Source: a virus. Taken from it: 46,351 nt of DNA. This document shows positions 8,256-16,249 of the stretch, one piece after another. Below the pieces are notes generated by a model, which saw nothing but the letters and a program-made list of their open reading frames with translations, made no database searches and was not told the DNA's origin. The stretch covers positions 1-46,351 of IMG/VR virus record IMGVR_UViG_3300002180_000020; one strand, given 5' to 3'. Each line of letters starts with the position of its first letter. Position 1 is the stretch's first letter. A program made the translations under genes and the position numbers.

Positions 8256-8555
8256 ATGGTTATTTATGACAGCTCAAAAATTTATATTGATTCAGCGACA
8301 GATATTTGTGATAAAATCACTAGGATTAACGATATTATTACAGCTTTAGAAGATACGGCTTTGAAAAGTGCGACAAATGATGATATATCTGAATATTGGC
8401 TGGATGATGGGCAAACAAAGATAAAAACAGTATATAAAGGTACTGATGCAGTATTGGCATCAATTAAATCCTTAATAACACTCAAACAATATTATGTTAA
8501 TAAACTAAACGGACGTCAGGTTCGTTTAGTTGATAGCAAATCACTATATAGATAA
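8256..8555 (+). CDS. gpW-like head-tail connector protein
   Basis: 99 residues with helices at about 10-40 and 63-85 and a small beta part (WLDDGQTKIKTVYKG). The ending YYVNKLNGRQVRLVD is typical of short connector-type proteins found just before portal genes in Bacteroidota phages. Lambda gpW (a head-completion protein) occupies the same position between terminase and portal. Assignment rests on position, size and this local pattern. Confidence 0.6.
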   Translation: MVIYDSSKIYIDSATDICDKITRINDIITALEDTALKSATNDDISEYWLDDGQTKIKTVYKGTDAVLASIKSLITLKQYYVNKLNGRQVRLVDSKSLYR

Positions 8556-8558
8556 AAA

Positions 8559-10166
8559 ATGGGCTTTTTAGACTTATTCTCAAGTAATAAACAGATTGAT
8601 TTTCTTAAGAGTGAATTAGCAGAAGCAAGTTCATATGGAGGTGTTTATTCCCCTATTCATGTTGTTTCTTTTGATGGAGAAAAAAATACAGGAGAACTTG
8701 GTGTTTTAACTAAGTACGATTTAGATTATAACGGTTTAAGATTACGCTCTTGGGAGTCTTACCTTGGAAGTGAAATTACTCAAACAGTTGTTAGGAAATA
8801 TGTTACTTGGATAATTGGTTCTGGGTTAAAGCTGCAAAGCGAACCTATTGGAGATATTTTACTTGATGAAGGTGTTGATATTGATTCTCAAAAATTTAGT
8901 AAAAAAGTTGAACAAAGATTCAAGCTTTACACTAAATCAAAAGAATCTGATTACAGCAAAATTGACAATATAAATAGACTTTCAAGAGTTATCTACACCA
9001 ACGCAATAGTAGGCGGTGATGTCTTAGTAATTCAAAGAATTATCAATGGTAATCTAAATGTTCAACTGGTTGATGGTGCTCATGTAATGACTCCTTGTTT
9101 TGATAATCACGAAGCGGATGCAATTAAGCGAGGAAACATCATTAAAAACGGTATTGAAGAAAATAAAAAAGGAGAACACGTTGCCTATTATGTTGCAAAC
9201 AAAGAGGGCGAATCAACAAGGATAGAGGCAAAAGGTAAAAAAACAGGAAGAGATACAGCTTACCTAGTCTATGGCTTGCGTTATAGGATAGATGATAATA
9301 GGGGTATTCCTTTAATATCTACAGTCTTAGAAACTCTTAAAAAGCTGGATAGATACAAGGAAGCAACTGTTGGAAGTGCTGAAGAGAGAGCAAAAATACC
9401 TTTCTTTATAGAGCATGAAAAAGAATCAACTGGAGAAAATCCACTAATAGGCTCAATGGCTAAGGCTTTCAATGTTGATAGTGAACAAGATATTCCTGTT
9501 GATATAAATGGTCAGCAACTTGCAGACAATATTGCAGCAACAATGAACAAACAGGTTTATAATATGCCGCAATCTTCAACCTTAAAAAGTTTAGATTCTA
9601 AAAATGATATTTACTTCAAAGATTTTTACTCTGTAAATGTCAATTCTATTTGTGCTGCAATAGGAATACCGCCAGAAGTTGCTTTGAGCAAATATGATTC
9701 CAACTTTTCTGCAAGTAGAGCAGCATTAAAAGATTGGGAACACACAATCAATGTAGAAAGAGAAGGCTTTTCATTCCAATTTTACCAAAAAGTTTATAAA
9801 GGTTGGTTGGAGTTAGAAATCTTAAAAAATAAAATACAAGCTCCAGGTTATTTGATTGGGTTATCAGATGAGAATTATATGTTAATCGGAGCCTATACCA
9901 ACGCAAGGTTTGTTGGTAACAATGTTCCGCACATTGACCCATTAAAAGAAGTTCAAGCAGAGAGATTGAAATTAGGAAGCCGAGGCGCTCACATACCTTT
10001 AACTACGACAGAGTCATCAACAGAATTACTTGGTGGCGGAGATTCAGATTCAAATATAACACAATTTGGGGAAGAGTTGAAACATACAGAACAAAACGGT
10101 ATTGAAATGGTAGAGCCTATTCCTGAAACAGTAGAAACAACAGAAACACAAAAAACAAATGAGTGA
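8559..10166 (+). CDS. Portal protein, lambda gpB family
   Basis: 535 residues forming the dodecameric DNA-entry ring at one capsid vertex. Family-like features are an early WESYLGSEITQTVVRKYVTWIIGSGLKLQ segment, LIxP-type core with DGAHVM (about 172), the AYLVYGLRYRIDDNRGIPLISTVLETLKKLDRYKEATV region typical of gpB, and KDFYSVNVNSICAAIGIPPEVALSKYDSNFSASRAAL, where the last part is the well-known portal signature. The C-terminal tail (about 490-535) is acidic and disordered. Upstream gpW-like protein and downstream ClpP-like protease follow lambda order, apart from the inserted lysis genes. Confidence 0.92.
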   Translation: MGFLDLFSSNKQIDFLKSELAEASSYGGVYSPIHVVSFDGEKNTGELGVLTKYDLDYNGLRLRSWESYLGSEITQTVVRKYVTWIIGSGLKLQSEPIGDILLDEGVDIDSQKFSKKVEQRFKLYTKSKESDYSKIDNINRLSRVIYTNAIVGGDVLVIQRIINGNLNVQLVDGAHVMTPCFDNHEADAIKRGNIIKNGIEENKKGEHVAYYVANKEGESTRIEAKGKKTGRDTAYLVYGLRYRIDDNRGIPLISTVLETLKKLDRYKEATVGSAEERAKIPFFIEHEKESTGENPLIGSMAKAFNVDSEQDIPVDINGQQLADNIAATMNKQVYNMPQSSTLKSLDSKNDIYFKDFYSVNVNSICAAIGIPPEVALSKYDSNFSASRAALKDWEHTINVEREGFSFQFYQKVYKGWLELEILKNKIQAPGYLIGLSDENYMLIGAYTNARFVGNNVPHIDPLKEVQAERLKLGSRGAHIPLTTTESSTELLGGGDSDSNITQFGEELKHTEQNGIEMVEPIPETVETTETQKTNE

Positions 10167-10359
10167 TAAAATAGAAAAAACAATCGCATTCATGACGGGT
10201 GATTTAGTAGCAATGGTGGTATCATATAAGCTGCTTGGAGATATAGCATCAGCAACAATCATTGCTATCGCAACAGGCTTCTTTGGTGGTGCTGCTGCAA
10301 TAGCTGGTAAAATGCTGATAACTTGGTTGTTCAAGAAAAAAGAAAAAGATGATGTCTGA
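10159..10359 (+). CDS. Small two-helix membrane protein, holin candidate
   Basis: 66 residues with two hydrophobic stretches (about 15-30 and 33-56, the second with many Ala/Gly) and a very basic C-terminus ending KKKEKDD. This is the shape of a class II holin. It overlaps the portal end by 8 bases and the next gene by 11 and sits one gene before a predicted endolysin. A second membrane protein at 11295 competes for the holin role. Confidence 0.6.
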   Translation: MSDKIEKTIAFMTGDLVAMVVSYKLLGDIASATIIAIATGFFGGAAAIAGKMLITWLFKKKEKDDV

Positions 10360-10786
10360 GAAATTACAAAAAGAATTGATTTTGTTTGGTAAGTTCCTAT
10401 CTGGAATTGTTACTTTATGCTTTTCGCTTTGGTTTTTTGGTCGTGCTCCTTTTAATGAAAAAGTCAATGAGTTGATGGATGACTATATTGTTAGTGAGCA
10501 TTATAAAGCTAACCATAAAAATTTAACGAAAGATTATGTTGATTCTCCTGATTTCAAATACTTAGTTGATAAAGTTATTAGTGATTATGAAGAGGAGTTG
10601 AAAAATAAAGATAGCAGCAAGATTGGACTTCGTAAATTGTTAGCTGATAAGATGGGCATTGCAGAGGATGAAGTTCATATTGAGTTAGGTAGAATGTTTA
10701 AGGCTGAAAAAATCTTATTCAAGGATTTGAAAATTGAATTAAAAAGAGTGATAAAAAGGTATCACCCTGAGCTAAATATAAACTAA
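10349..10786 (+). CDS. Membrane-anchored protein of the lysis cassette
   Basis: 145 residues. One hydrophobic segment at about 12-31 (LFGKFLSGIVTLCFSLWFFG) anchors a charged, largely helical domain. An N-in, C-out spanin-like or antiholin-like role would suit its place between two holin candidates and the endolysin, but no motif proves it. It starts with two ATGs inside the end of the previous gene. Confidence 0.65.
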   Translation: MMSEKLQKELILFGKFLSGIVTLCFSLWFFGRAPFNEKVNELMDDYIVSEHYKANHKNLTKDYVDSPDFKYLVDKVISDYEEELKNKDSSKIGLRKLLADKMGIAEDEVHIELGRMFKAEKILFKDLKIELKRVIKRYHPELNIN

Positions 10787-10796
10787 GGAAAACAAG

Positions 10797-11291
10797 ATGG
10801 AAAACATAAGTAGAAATATCACATATAAAGAAGCAACCAAAAGCAATACAGCTAAAAGGTATGGAATTGAAAATGTTCCAAATGATTTTCAATTAGCAAA
10901 CATGAAAATGGTTGCAAAGAATTGTTTCCAACCTTTAAGAGAGGAATATGGTAGTCCAATTGGAGTCAGCTCTTTTTTACGTTCCAAATTATTAAATGAG
11001 CACCCTGCAATAAACGGTTCTAAAACATCTCAACACTTACAAGGACTTTATTCTAAAATAGAGGAAGGAGCTATTGACATTGATGCTGATATTTATGATA
11101 ATGGAATTACTAATGCTGAAATATTTAATTGGTTGAAAGATAATGTTGAATTTGACCAATTGATATGGGAATATGGAACAGATGAAGAACCTGCGTGGGT
11201 TCACGTTTCATTTAGGAAAGGAGCGAATAGAGGTATGATGTTGACTGCATATAAAGTTGGTAAAAGAACAAAATATAAATTAAGAAAATAA
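10797..11291 (+). CDS. Endolysin, peptidase M15 family
   Basis: 164 residues. Zinc-site residues of M15_3-type peptidases are visible: H80 in SKTSQHLQG, an acidic site at AIDIDAD (about 93-97), and WVHVSF (H136). FQLANMKMVAKNCFQPLREEYG and IGVSSFLRS upstream match the usual N-terminal part. Such enzymes cut peptide crosslinks of the host cell wall at the end of infection. There is no signal peptide, so release would need a holin from the neighbouring membrane genes. Confidence 0.87.
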   Translation: MENISRNITYKEATKSNTAKRYGIENVPNDFQLANMKMVAKNCFQPLREEYGSPIGVSSFLRSKLLNEHPAINGSKTSQHLQGLYSKIEEGAIDIDADIYDNGITNAEIFNWLKDNVEFDQLIWEYGTDEEPAWVHVSFRKGANRGMMLTAYKVGKRTKYKLRK

Positions 11292-11294
11292 GCT

Positions 11295-11774
11295 ATGGGA
11301 GATTATAAAGATAAGCATGGTAAAACTAGGGTAGGAGCATTTTTAAAGAATACGGCTCCTCATATTTTAGATATGGTTAGTGATGTGATGCCTGATAAAG
11401 GAGTTTTAGGTGTTGTAAAGAACTTAATAAGTAAAGACACCCAGTTGTCAGCATCACAAAAAGCAGAGGCTTTAGAGTTGCTTCAAATAGATTTAGAAAA
11501 CACTAAAGATGCCAGAGCAATGCAGAAGGCAGCATTACAGCAGGATGATATATTCTCAAAAAGGTTTGTTTATTATTTAGCTACTTTTTGGAGCGTCACT
11601 GGAGCTCTTTACTTATTTCTTGCAACTTTTACCACAGTAGTCAACCCTAAGATGGCAGACACTGTTTTAGGTTTCTTGTTAGGTACTATTGTGGCAACCA
11701 TTATCAATTTCTTTTTTGGTAGTTCTCAAGGTTCAAAAGATAAGGGCTTAGAAATGTTGAAAAATAAAAATTAA
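11295..11774 (+). CDS. Putative holin (GTA/3TM-holin-like)
   Basis: 159 residues. The first half is soluble and helical. Two hydrophobic segments lie at about 91-113 and 122-142, followed by a short polar tail (GSSQGSKDKGLEMLKNKN). The form 'RFVYYLATFWSVTGALY ... VLGFLLGTIVATIINFFFGSS' is like the phage holin family with C-terminal membrane helices. It lies four bases after the endolysin gene. Good support for a membrane role, moderate for holin. Confidence 0.7.
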   Translation: MGDYKDKHGKTRVGAFLKNTAPHILDMVSDVMPDKGVLGVVKNLISKDTQLSASQKAEALELLQIDLENTKDARAMQKAALQQDDIFSKRFVYYLATFWSVTGALYLFLATFTTVVNPKMADTVLGFLLGTIVATIINFFFGSSQGSKDKGLEMLKNKN

Positions 11775-11785
11775 TAAAAAAAGTC

Positions 11786-11812
11786 TTGTTTAAAGAAAAA
11801 ATTATATATTTG
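11786..11812 (+). promoter_or_regulatory. Promoter before the prohead protease
   Basis: TATATTTG at 11805-11812 with TTG at 11786-11788, a 16-base gap that is slightly short of the usual about 19. The ATG of the protease gene follows eight bases later. The 18-bp element of the non-structural promoters is absent. Confidence 0.55.
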
Positions 11813-11820
11813 TAGTTATT

Positions 11821-12813
11821 ATGCCAAAAGAGATATTAATATATAGTTCAATTTACAGCTTCACAGCTGAATCTTTCATTGAAAAAATGGAGGAAGCTAG
11901 AGGTGAAGATATTGTTTTGAGATTGAATACACCTGGCGGTGATGTTCAAGCTGGATTTGGTATGATTGCAAAGTTTGCAGAACACGAAGGGCTTAAAAGC
12001 ATTAAGGTGGACGGTAAAGCAAACTCCATGGGAGCTTTCTTCCTTGCTTATGCAGATAACGTAGAGGCACTAGATGTTTCAGAAATTATTTTACACAGAG
12101 CAGCCTATCCTAGTTATATTGAATCAAGAGAAGATTTTAAAGGTTCAGATATGGCTTTATCTTTAGATAAGATAAATAAAGATGTAAGAGCGGGTTTAGA
12201 ATCTAAAATAGATGTTGAAGCTTTTGAAAAAGTTGCAAAAGTGTCTTTAGATGAAATGTTTAGTATGGATTCTAGAATTAATGTAAGATTAACACCTGCC
12301 CAAGCAAAAAAGATAGGATTAATTAATAAGGTGAAAAAATTAACTTCTCAAATGAACACAGAAATACAAGCTAATAAAATATCTATTGCAGCAAGTTTTG
12401 GAGTAGATGTAGAGGCTTTAGAAGTGTTACCAGAAGCTGAAGAAAATAAAGAATTAAAACCCAAAAATAAAAATAAAATGACTTTACAAGAATTAAAAGA
12501 TAAACATCCAGAAGTTTACGCTCAGGTAGTGGCTGTTGGTGTTGCAAACGAAAAAGACAGAGTTCAAGCTTGGATGGCTTTTGTTGATGTTGATGCTAAA
12601 GCAGTTTCAGAAGGAATTGAGGCAGGTACTTCAATGTCTCAAAAAGCAATGGCTGAATTCAGCAAGAAAATGTTTTCAAAAGAACATATAATTGCAGCTG
12701 AAGCTGAAAATGCTCCAGAAACAGAAACTGATACTCCTTTAACTAAGGAACAAGCAGAAGCAAAGAAAATCGCTGAATTTGAAGCGGAAGTTGATAACAA
12801 TAAAAACGATTAA
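11821..12813 (+). CDS. ClpP/S49-like prohead protease with C-terminal scaffold region
   Basis: 330 residues. A ClpP-like fold covers about 1-190: LRLNTPGGDVQAGFGM (34-49), nucleophile region KANSMGAFFLAYAD (S69), and LHRAA with H92. The phage enzyme matures the prohead by cutting scaffold. A linker (about 205-219, acidic then KPKNKNK) leads to a helical C-terminal part, LKDKHPEVYAQVVAVGVANEKDRV, common to scaffold-like tails of Bacteroidota prophage proteases. The arrangement matches lambda gene C with nested Nu3; an in-frame internal start at 12478 supports this. Confidence 0.88.
   Translation: MPKEILIYSSIYSFTAESFIEKMEEARGEDIVLRLNTPGGDVQAGFGMIAKFAEHEGLKSIKVDGKANSMGAFFLAYADNVEALDVSEIILHRAAYPSYIESREDFKGSDMALSLDKINKDVRAGLESKIDVEAFEKVAKVSLDEMFSMDSRINVRLTPAQAKKIGLINKVKKLTSQMNTEIQANKISIAASFGVDVEALEVLPEAEENKELKPKNKNKMTLQELKDKHPEVYAQVVAVGVANEKDRVQAWMAFVDVDAKAVSEGIEAGTSMSQKAMAEFSKKMFSKEHIIAAEAENAPETETDTPLTKEQAEAKKIAEFEAEVDNNKND
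12478..12813 (+). CDS. Nested in-frame scaffold protein (internal start in the protease gene)
   Basis: ATG at 12478 is in frame with the protease (its residue 220) and is preceded by AAAAATAAAAATAAA, the same A-rich start context used by real genes in this genome (compare 13272-13286). Product of 111 residues: helical, acidic at the end, with KDKHPEVYAQV near the start. Lambda makes its Nu3 scaffold this way from gene C. Known precedent plus the start context support it; separate expression is inferred. Confidence 0.5.
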   Translation: MTLQELKDKHPEVYAQVVAVGVANEKDRVQAWMAFVDVDAKAVSEGIEAGTSMSQKAMAEFSKKMFSKEHIIAAEAENAPETETDTPLTKEQAEAKKIAEFEAEVDNNKND

Positions 12814-12815
12814 TC

Positions 12816-13262
12816 ATGAGCGAAGTAACGGTAGTAAACGCAACAAATAATCAAGCACAATTTGATTATGATGTTTCCAAAATATTTGTTTGGAATAATA
12901 GATATGAAACTGGTTCTTTATTGAATGCTTCAGGAGGTGTGAAAACATTTTTACCTGGAACTTTGATGGGAAGAATTGCAGCTTCACAAAAACTGGTTCC
13001 TTGTGCATCAGGAGCAACTGATGGAAGTCAGTTTCCTGTAGGAATATTAAAAACAAACGTAGCTGATATGGCTGATGCAGCTTCTCAAGATGTAAACATT
13101 TGCATTTCTGGTGATGTTGTAGAGGCTAAGGTTATATTTGATGGTACAGATACAATTAATACAATCGTTGATTTAAAAATCTTAGGTGATAGAATTGCTG
13201 GAGATACAATGGGTATTAAATTAGTTGACGGTATTGAATTAACTAACTTTGATAATCAATAA
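12816..13262 (+). CDS. Head decoration protein, lambda gpD family
   Basis: 148 residues, beta-rich, with a start two bases after the protease gene. The pattern 'Y-E-T-G..LNASGGVKTFLPGTLMGRIAASQKLVPC' and 'QFPVGILKTNV...DVNICISGDVV' is the usual gpD-type fold, in which the protein binds mature capsids and stabilises them against internal DNA pressure. The order protease-decoration-major capsid is that of lambda C-D-E. Confidence 0.85.
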   Translation: MSEVTVVNATNNQAQFDYDVSKIFVWNNRYETGSLLNASGGVKTFLPGTLMGRIAASQKLVPCASGATDGSQFPVGILKTNVADMADAASQDVNICISGDVVEAKVIFDGTDTINTIVDLKILGDRIAGDTMGIKLVDGIELTNFDNQ

Positions 13263-13286
13263 AAATAAATTTAAAAAAAATAAAAA

Positions 13287-14360
13287 ATGGCAACTATAAG
13301 CACTACTGACGCAAGAGCGTTATTCACAAAAAAATTAATATCCGTTTATAAAGAGCGAACAACTCCAACGGCTTTTTTACGTTCTTTTTTCAAAACTGAA
13401 GAATCTGATACTAAACAAATTTCAATTGAAGTTCAAAGAGGTACAGAATTAATTGCAGTAGATGTTGAAAGAGGTACGGAAGGAAACAGAAATCAGTTCT
13501 CTAAGAGCACTGAAAAAATATTTGTTCCACCTTATTACCGTGAGTATTTTGATGCAACTGACTTAGACTTTTATGACAGATTGTTTTCTCAAAATGGTTC
13601 AGTTGACGGTAATACATTTAGAGTTTGGATGAACCAAATTGCTGATAAATTAATGATGTTGCAAGACAAAGTTAATAGAAGTTATGAATTACAATGTTCA
13701 CAAGTATTATTGACTGGTATTGTTCAATTGCAAAATGGAACAAACATTGATTTCAAAAGAAAAGCGGCTTCTTTAGTAGATGTTGGTGCTGCTGCTTATT
13801 GGGCGGCTGCTACTTCTAATCCTTATGCAGATTTAGAAAATGCTGCTACTTTTATCAGAACTAAAGGTAAAAGCTCAGGAAACATTTTTAATGTTATTTT
13901 AGGTCAAGTTGCAATGCAAAATTTCCTTAATAATACAGAAGTAAAAGAAAGATCTGATATTAGACGTATATCTTTGGATTCAATTAGAACTCCACAAAAA
14001 GATGCGACAGGTGGCGTTTTACATGGTGAAGTTTCAGCAGGTGCTTATGTATTTAGATTATGGACTTATCCAGAATATTATGATACAGCTTTAGCTCAAA
14101 ACATCTCATATATTGATGAGAAAAAAATCATTGTTATGCCAGACGCTCCTAAGTTTGTTTTAGGATATGCTGCTGTTCCAATGTTGTTTGGTACGAAACC
14201 AAATGTTGGTGCAACTGGACTATCTTCTAAGAAAGGAAGATTTGTTATTGGTCAATATTTAGATGAGAGAAATTCAGCTCACATTATTGATATTAAATCT
14301 GCAGGAGTTGCTATTCCGGTAGCAATCGACCAGCTTTATACTGCTAAGGTAGTATCGTAA
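13287..14360 (+). CDS. Major capsid protein, lambda gpE family
   Basis: 357 residues, the usual size of gpE-type coat proteins. Family-like segments include TPTAFLRSFFKTEESDTKQISIEVQRG (27-53), FVPPYYREYFDATDLDFYDRLF (about 77-98), an alanine-rich helix (LENAATFIRTKGKSSGN) and a C-terminal YTIPYxDEKKIIVMPDAP-like part (SYIDEKKIIVMP). A strong terminator follows the stop codon, as expected for a highly expressed gene. It starts after an A-rich leader, AAAAAAAATAAAAA-ATG. Confidence 0.92.
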   Translation: MATISTTDARALFTKKLISVYKERTTPTAFLRSFFKTEESDTKQISIEVQRGTELIAVDVERGTEGNRNQFSKSTEKIFVPPYYREYFDATDLDFYDRLFSQNGSVDGNTFRVWMNQIADKLMMLQDKVNRSYELQCSQVLLTGIVQLQNGTNIDFKRKAASLVDVGAAAYWAAATSNPYADLENAATFIRTKGKSSGNIFNVILGQVAMQNFLNNTEVKERSDIRRISLDSIRTPQKDATGGVLHGEVSAGAYVFRLWTYPEYYDTALAQNISYIDEKKIIVMPDAPKFVLGYAAVPMLFGTKPNVGATGLSSKKGRFVIGQYLDERNSAHIIDIKSAGVAIPVAIDQLYTAKVVS

Positions 14361-14378
14361 AAAAAATCAATTCAAAAA

Positions 14379-14408
14379 GGCACTAATTGAATTTAGTGCC
14401 TTTTTTTT
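14379..14408 (+). terminator. Rho-independent terminator after the major capsid gene
   Basis: GGCACTAA (14379-14386) pairs perfectly with TTAGTGCC (14393-14400) around a six-base loop and is followed by eight T (14401-14408). It is the clearest intrinsic terminator in the window and would limit or reduce transcription from head genes into the head-tail genes. Confidence 0.93.
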
Positions 14409-14427
14409 AACTATAAAAACAAGAACA

Positions 14428-14763
14428 ATGAAGAAATTTAAAGTAGTGGCATTATCATTAGGAGGTTTGAATAATAAAGTTTTCAACTCTGGAGATGTAG
14501 TTGGTGAAGATAATTTTGTTGCTGGTTCAACTCCTGAATTAGTAAAACAAGGTTTTTTAAAAGCTCACAAATTAACAGCTAAGGAAGAGAAAGCAGAAAA
14601 AGCAGCAGAAGCAGCAGCACAAAAAGCAGCAGAAGAGGAAGCTCAATTGACTAAAGAAATTGAGGCTGAGGCTAAAGCTAAAGCAGAAGCAAAAGCAGAA
14701 GCAGAAGCTGAAAAATTAGCTAAAGCAAAAGCAGCAGCCAAAGAAGAAGCTGATAAGAAATAG
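14428..14763 (+). CDS. Hypothetical protein with long Ala/Glu/Lys-rich helix
   Basis: 111 residues. The first 50 are a small folded part (VVALSLGGLNNKVFNSGDVV). Residues 50-111 are almost only Ala, Glu and Lys and predict a single long charged helix or coiled coil. Proteins of this design lie between capsid and head-completion genes in other tailed phages, but this one has no named family. The strong A/G repeat bias of the codons (GCA/GAA/AAA) is a result of composition. Confidence 0.75.
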   Translation: MKKFKVVALSLGGLNNKVFNSGDVVGEDNFVAGSTPELVKQGFLKAHKLTAKEEKAEKAAEAAAQKAAEEEAQLTKEIEAEAKAKAEAKAEAEAEKLAKAKAAAKEEADKK

Positions 14764-15141
14764 ATGGGCTTAGTAGATACAGCCAAAGGAGATTGGCAAA
14801 GGTTTACTTCAAATCCAGATGAGTTTGGCGTTTCTATGACATTAGAAACGCCTGCAGGCTCACACACTGAAACCATTGTTGGGTTAGCCACAAAACATCA
14901 CATTGGTATTGATACTGATGGCGATTTAGTGAATACCAAAAATGCTCATATTTCTTTTTCTGAAAAACTATTAACAGACGTTGGCTATCCGGTAAGAGAC
15001 GGAAGTGGTGAAGTTAATTTAGAAAGCCACAAAGTAACTGTGAAAGATAGCACAGGTTTAGATAAGAAGTATTTAATTAGAGAATGGTTTCAAGATGAGA
15101 CAGTTGGTTTCATTGTTTGCATTTTAGGAGATTACGAATAA
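14764..15141 (+). CDS. Head-tail joining protein candidate (gpFII-like position)
   Basis: 125 residues, mostly beta, starting directly after the previous stop. Pieces such as NPDEFGVSMTLETP, 'AHISFSEKLLTD' and 'DKKYLIREWFQDETVGFIVCILGDY' resemble small head-completion proteins encoded between capsid and tail genes. Position fits gpFII or a related stopper. No firm family recognition. Confidence 0.6.
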   Translation: MGLVDTAKGDWQRFTSNPDEFGVSMTLETPAGSHTETIVGLATKHHIGIDTDGDLVNTKNAHISFSEKLLTDVGYPVRDGSGEVNLESHKVTVKDSTGLDKKYLIREWFQDETVGFIVCILGDYE

Positions 15142-15145
15142 AATT

Positions 15146-15751
15146 ATGGCACTATTAAATCAAATAATACCACCTCAGAATTTCGAGATAATTAGAGATA
15201 GAATTCCTGTTATTTTAGTTGATGAAATTGCCAACCAATTCACATTGACATCTGACACTGATTTACAAGTTTCTGTTTTTGGAGAAAGAATAGTTCCTTT
15301 TGATGCTGCAAATATGCCAGTGATAAATGTTTTATTTTCAAATGGAGCAGAGAATCAGCAAACCACAGCAAACTCATCAAATATTTACACTTTTTTTATT
15401 GATATTTATACTAAAGCTAAATCAACAGCAACAGAAAGAGGTGGCAAAGCATCAGCTTACCATTTACATAAGCTCTTAGGTGTTTGTCGTGCTATTTTAG
15501 AAAACCCACAATATAGGACACTAAATTTTCCTTTACCATCCTTAGAGAGTACGGCAATAAAAGAAATCAGTATCGCAGACCCAAAAAACAATCAAGACGC
15601 TAATAGCATTATGATGGGTAGGTTGACTTTTGAATGCAAAATCAGAGAGGGTGTTCAATTACTACCTGCAGGAACAATTAAAGAATCAACAACTGTTATT
15701 AATATTGAAGAGACGGCTGAAGGTTATAAATATAATTTTATAACTCCATAA
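15146..15751 (+). CDS. Head-tail or tail completion protein candidate
   Basis: 201 residues. The segment 'VSVFGERIVPFDAANMPVINVLFSNG...NSSNIYTFFIDIYTKAK' followed by 'KLLGVCRAILENPQYRTLNFP' is like the tail-terminator or completion class that makes the tail end ready to bind the head. It has mixed alpha/beta pattern and no membrane segments. It lies in the expected block between head and tail genes. Confidence 0.6.
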   Translation: MALLNQIIPPQNFEIIRDRIPVILVDEIANQFTLTSDTDLQVSVFGERIVPFDAANMPVINVLFSNGAENQQTTANSSNIYTFFIDIYTKAKSTATERGGKASAYHLHKLLGVCRAILENPQYRTLNFPLPSLESTAIKEISIADPKNNQDANSIMMGRLTFECKIREGVQLLPAGTIKESTTVINIEETAEGYKYNFITP

Positions 15752-15770
15752 TTTTCATTACTTTTACGTC

Positions 15771-16037
15771 ATGGCAAACACCACAATCATACAGAAATTA
15801 ACAAATGGCAATGTTTTAATCACACGAGACGGAAAACCTTACACTTTAAATCCTGATTCTCAATGCTTTAAAGAAGTCGGTCTTGTTTTATTGAAAGATA
15901 AAAGAAGCTCATTAATTGACACGTATAAGGTTGTTGATGTTGAAAAAGTGATTAGAGAAGATGGAACAGAGGTTCTTATCTCAGATGTTGATACTTTATT
16001 CTCTGAATTAATTAATTTTTTTTTTTTAAATCAGTAG
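15771..16037 (+). CDS. Fibre/structural protein, N-terminal part (reads into T12 tract)
   Basis: 88 residues in this frame, ending INFFFLNQ-stop right after a run of twelve T (16016-16027). One base of slippage to the -1 frame continues without a stop from AAA-TCA-GTA-GGT through the next gene to 17116. The combined product would be about 448 residues. The N-terminal part (NGNVLITRDGKPYTLNPDSQCFKEVG) is beta-rich. The break is either programmed slippage or a sequencing error in the homopolymer. Confidence 0.75.
   Translation: MANTTIIQKLTNGNVLITRDGKPYTLNPDSQCFKEVGLVLLKDKRSSLIDTYKVVDVEKVIREDGTEVLISDVDTLFSELINFFFLNQ
16016..16027 (+). other. T12 tract, probable -1 frameshift or slippage site
   Basis: Twelve T in codon order AAT TTT TTT TTT TTA. 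A -1 shift joins the reading frame of 15771 to the open frame starting at 16028 and continuing to 17116. Such tracts support ribosomal or RNA polymerase slippage, and are also prone to sequencing error. Confidence 0.65.
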
Positions 16038-16249
16038 GTGGTGGTAGCAGCCCAAATCTAATACATTTAGGTTCTTTCACTAATTATACTGATTTAATCA
16101 CTCAATATCCAACACCTCCAAATGGTACAGTTGGCACACTTGCTTATGTTATAAATAGCCAAGGGCTTTCTTGGTTACCAGGGAGTTATGGTGGAACATT
16201 TTATTCCAAAGGAACCTATGCTTGGAATGGTGTTGATTGGGATTCAGCA

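Noticed and set aside
11821-12813. Host-type ClpP or SppA protease
   Set aside because: Position between portal and decoration genes and the scaffold-like C-terminus mark it as the phage prohead protease.
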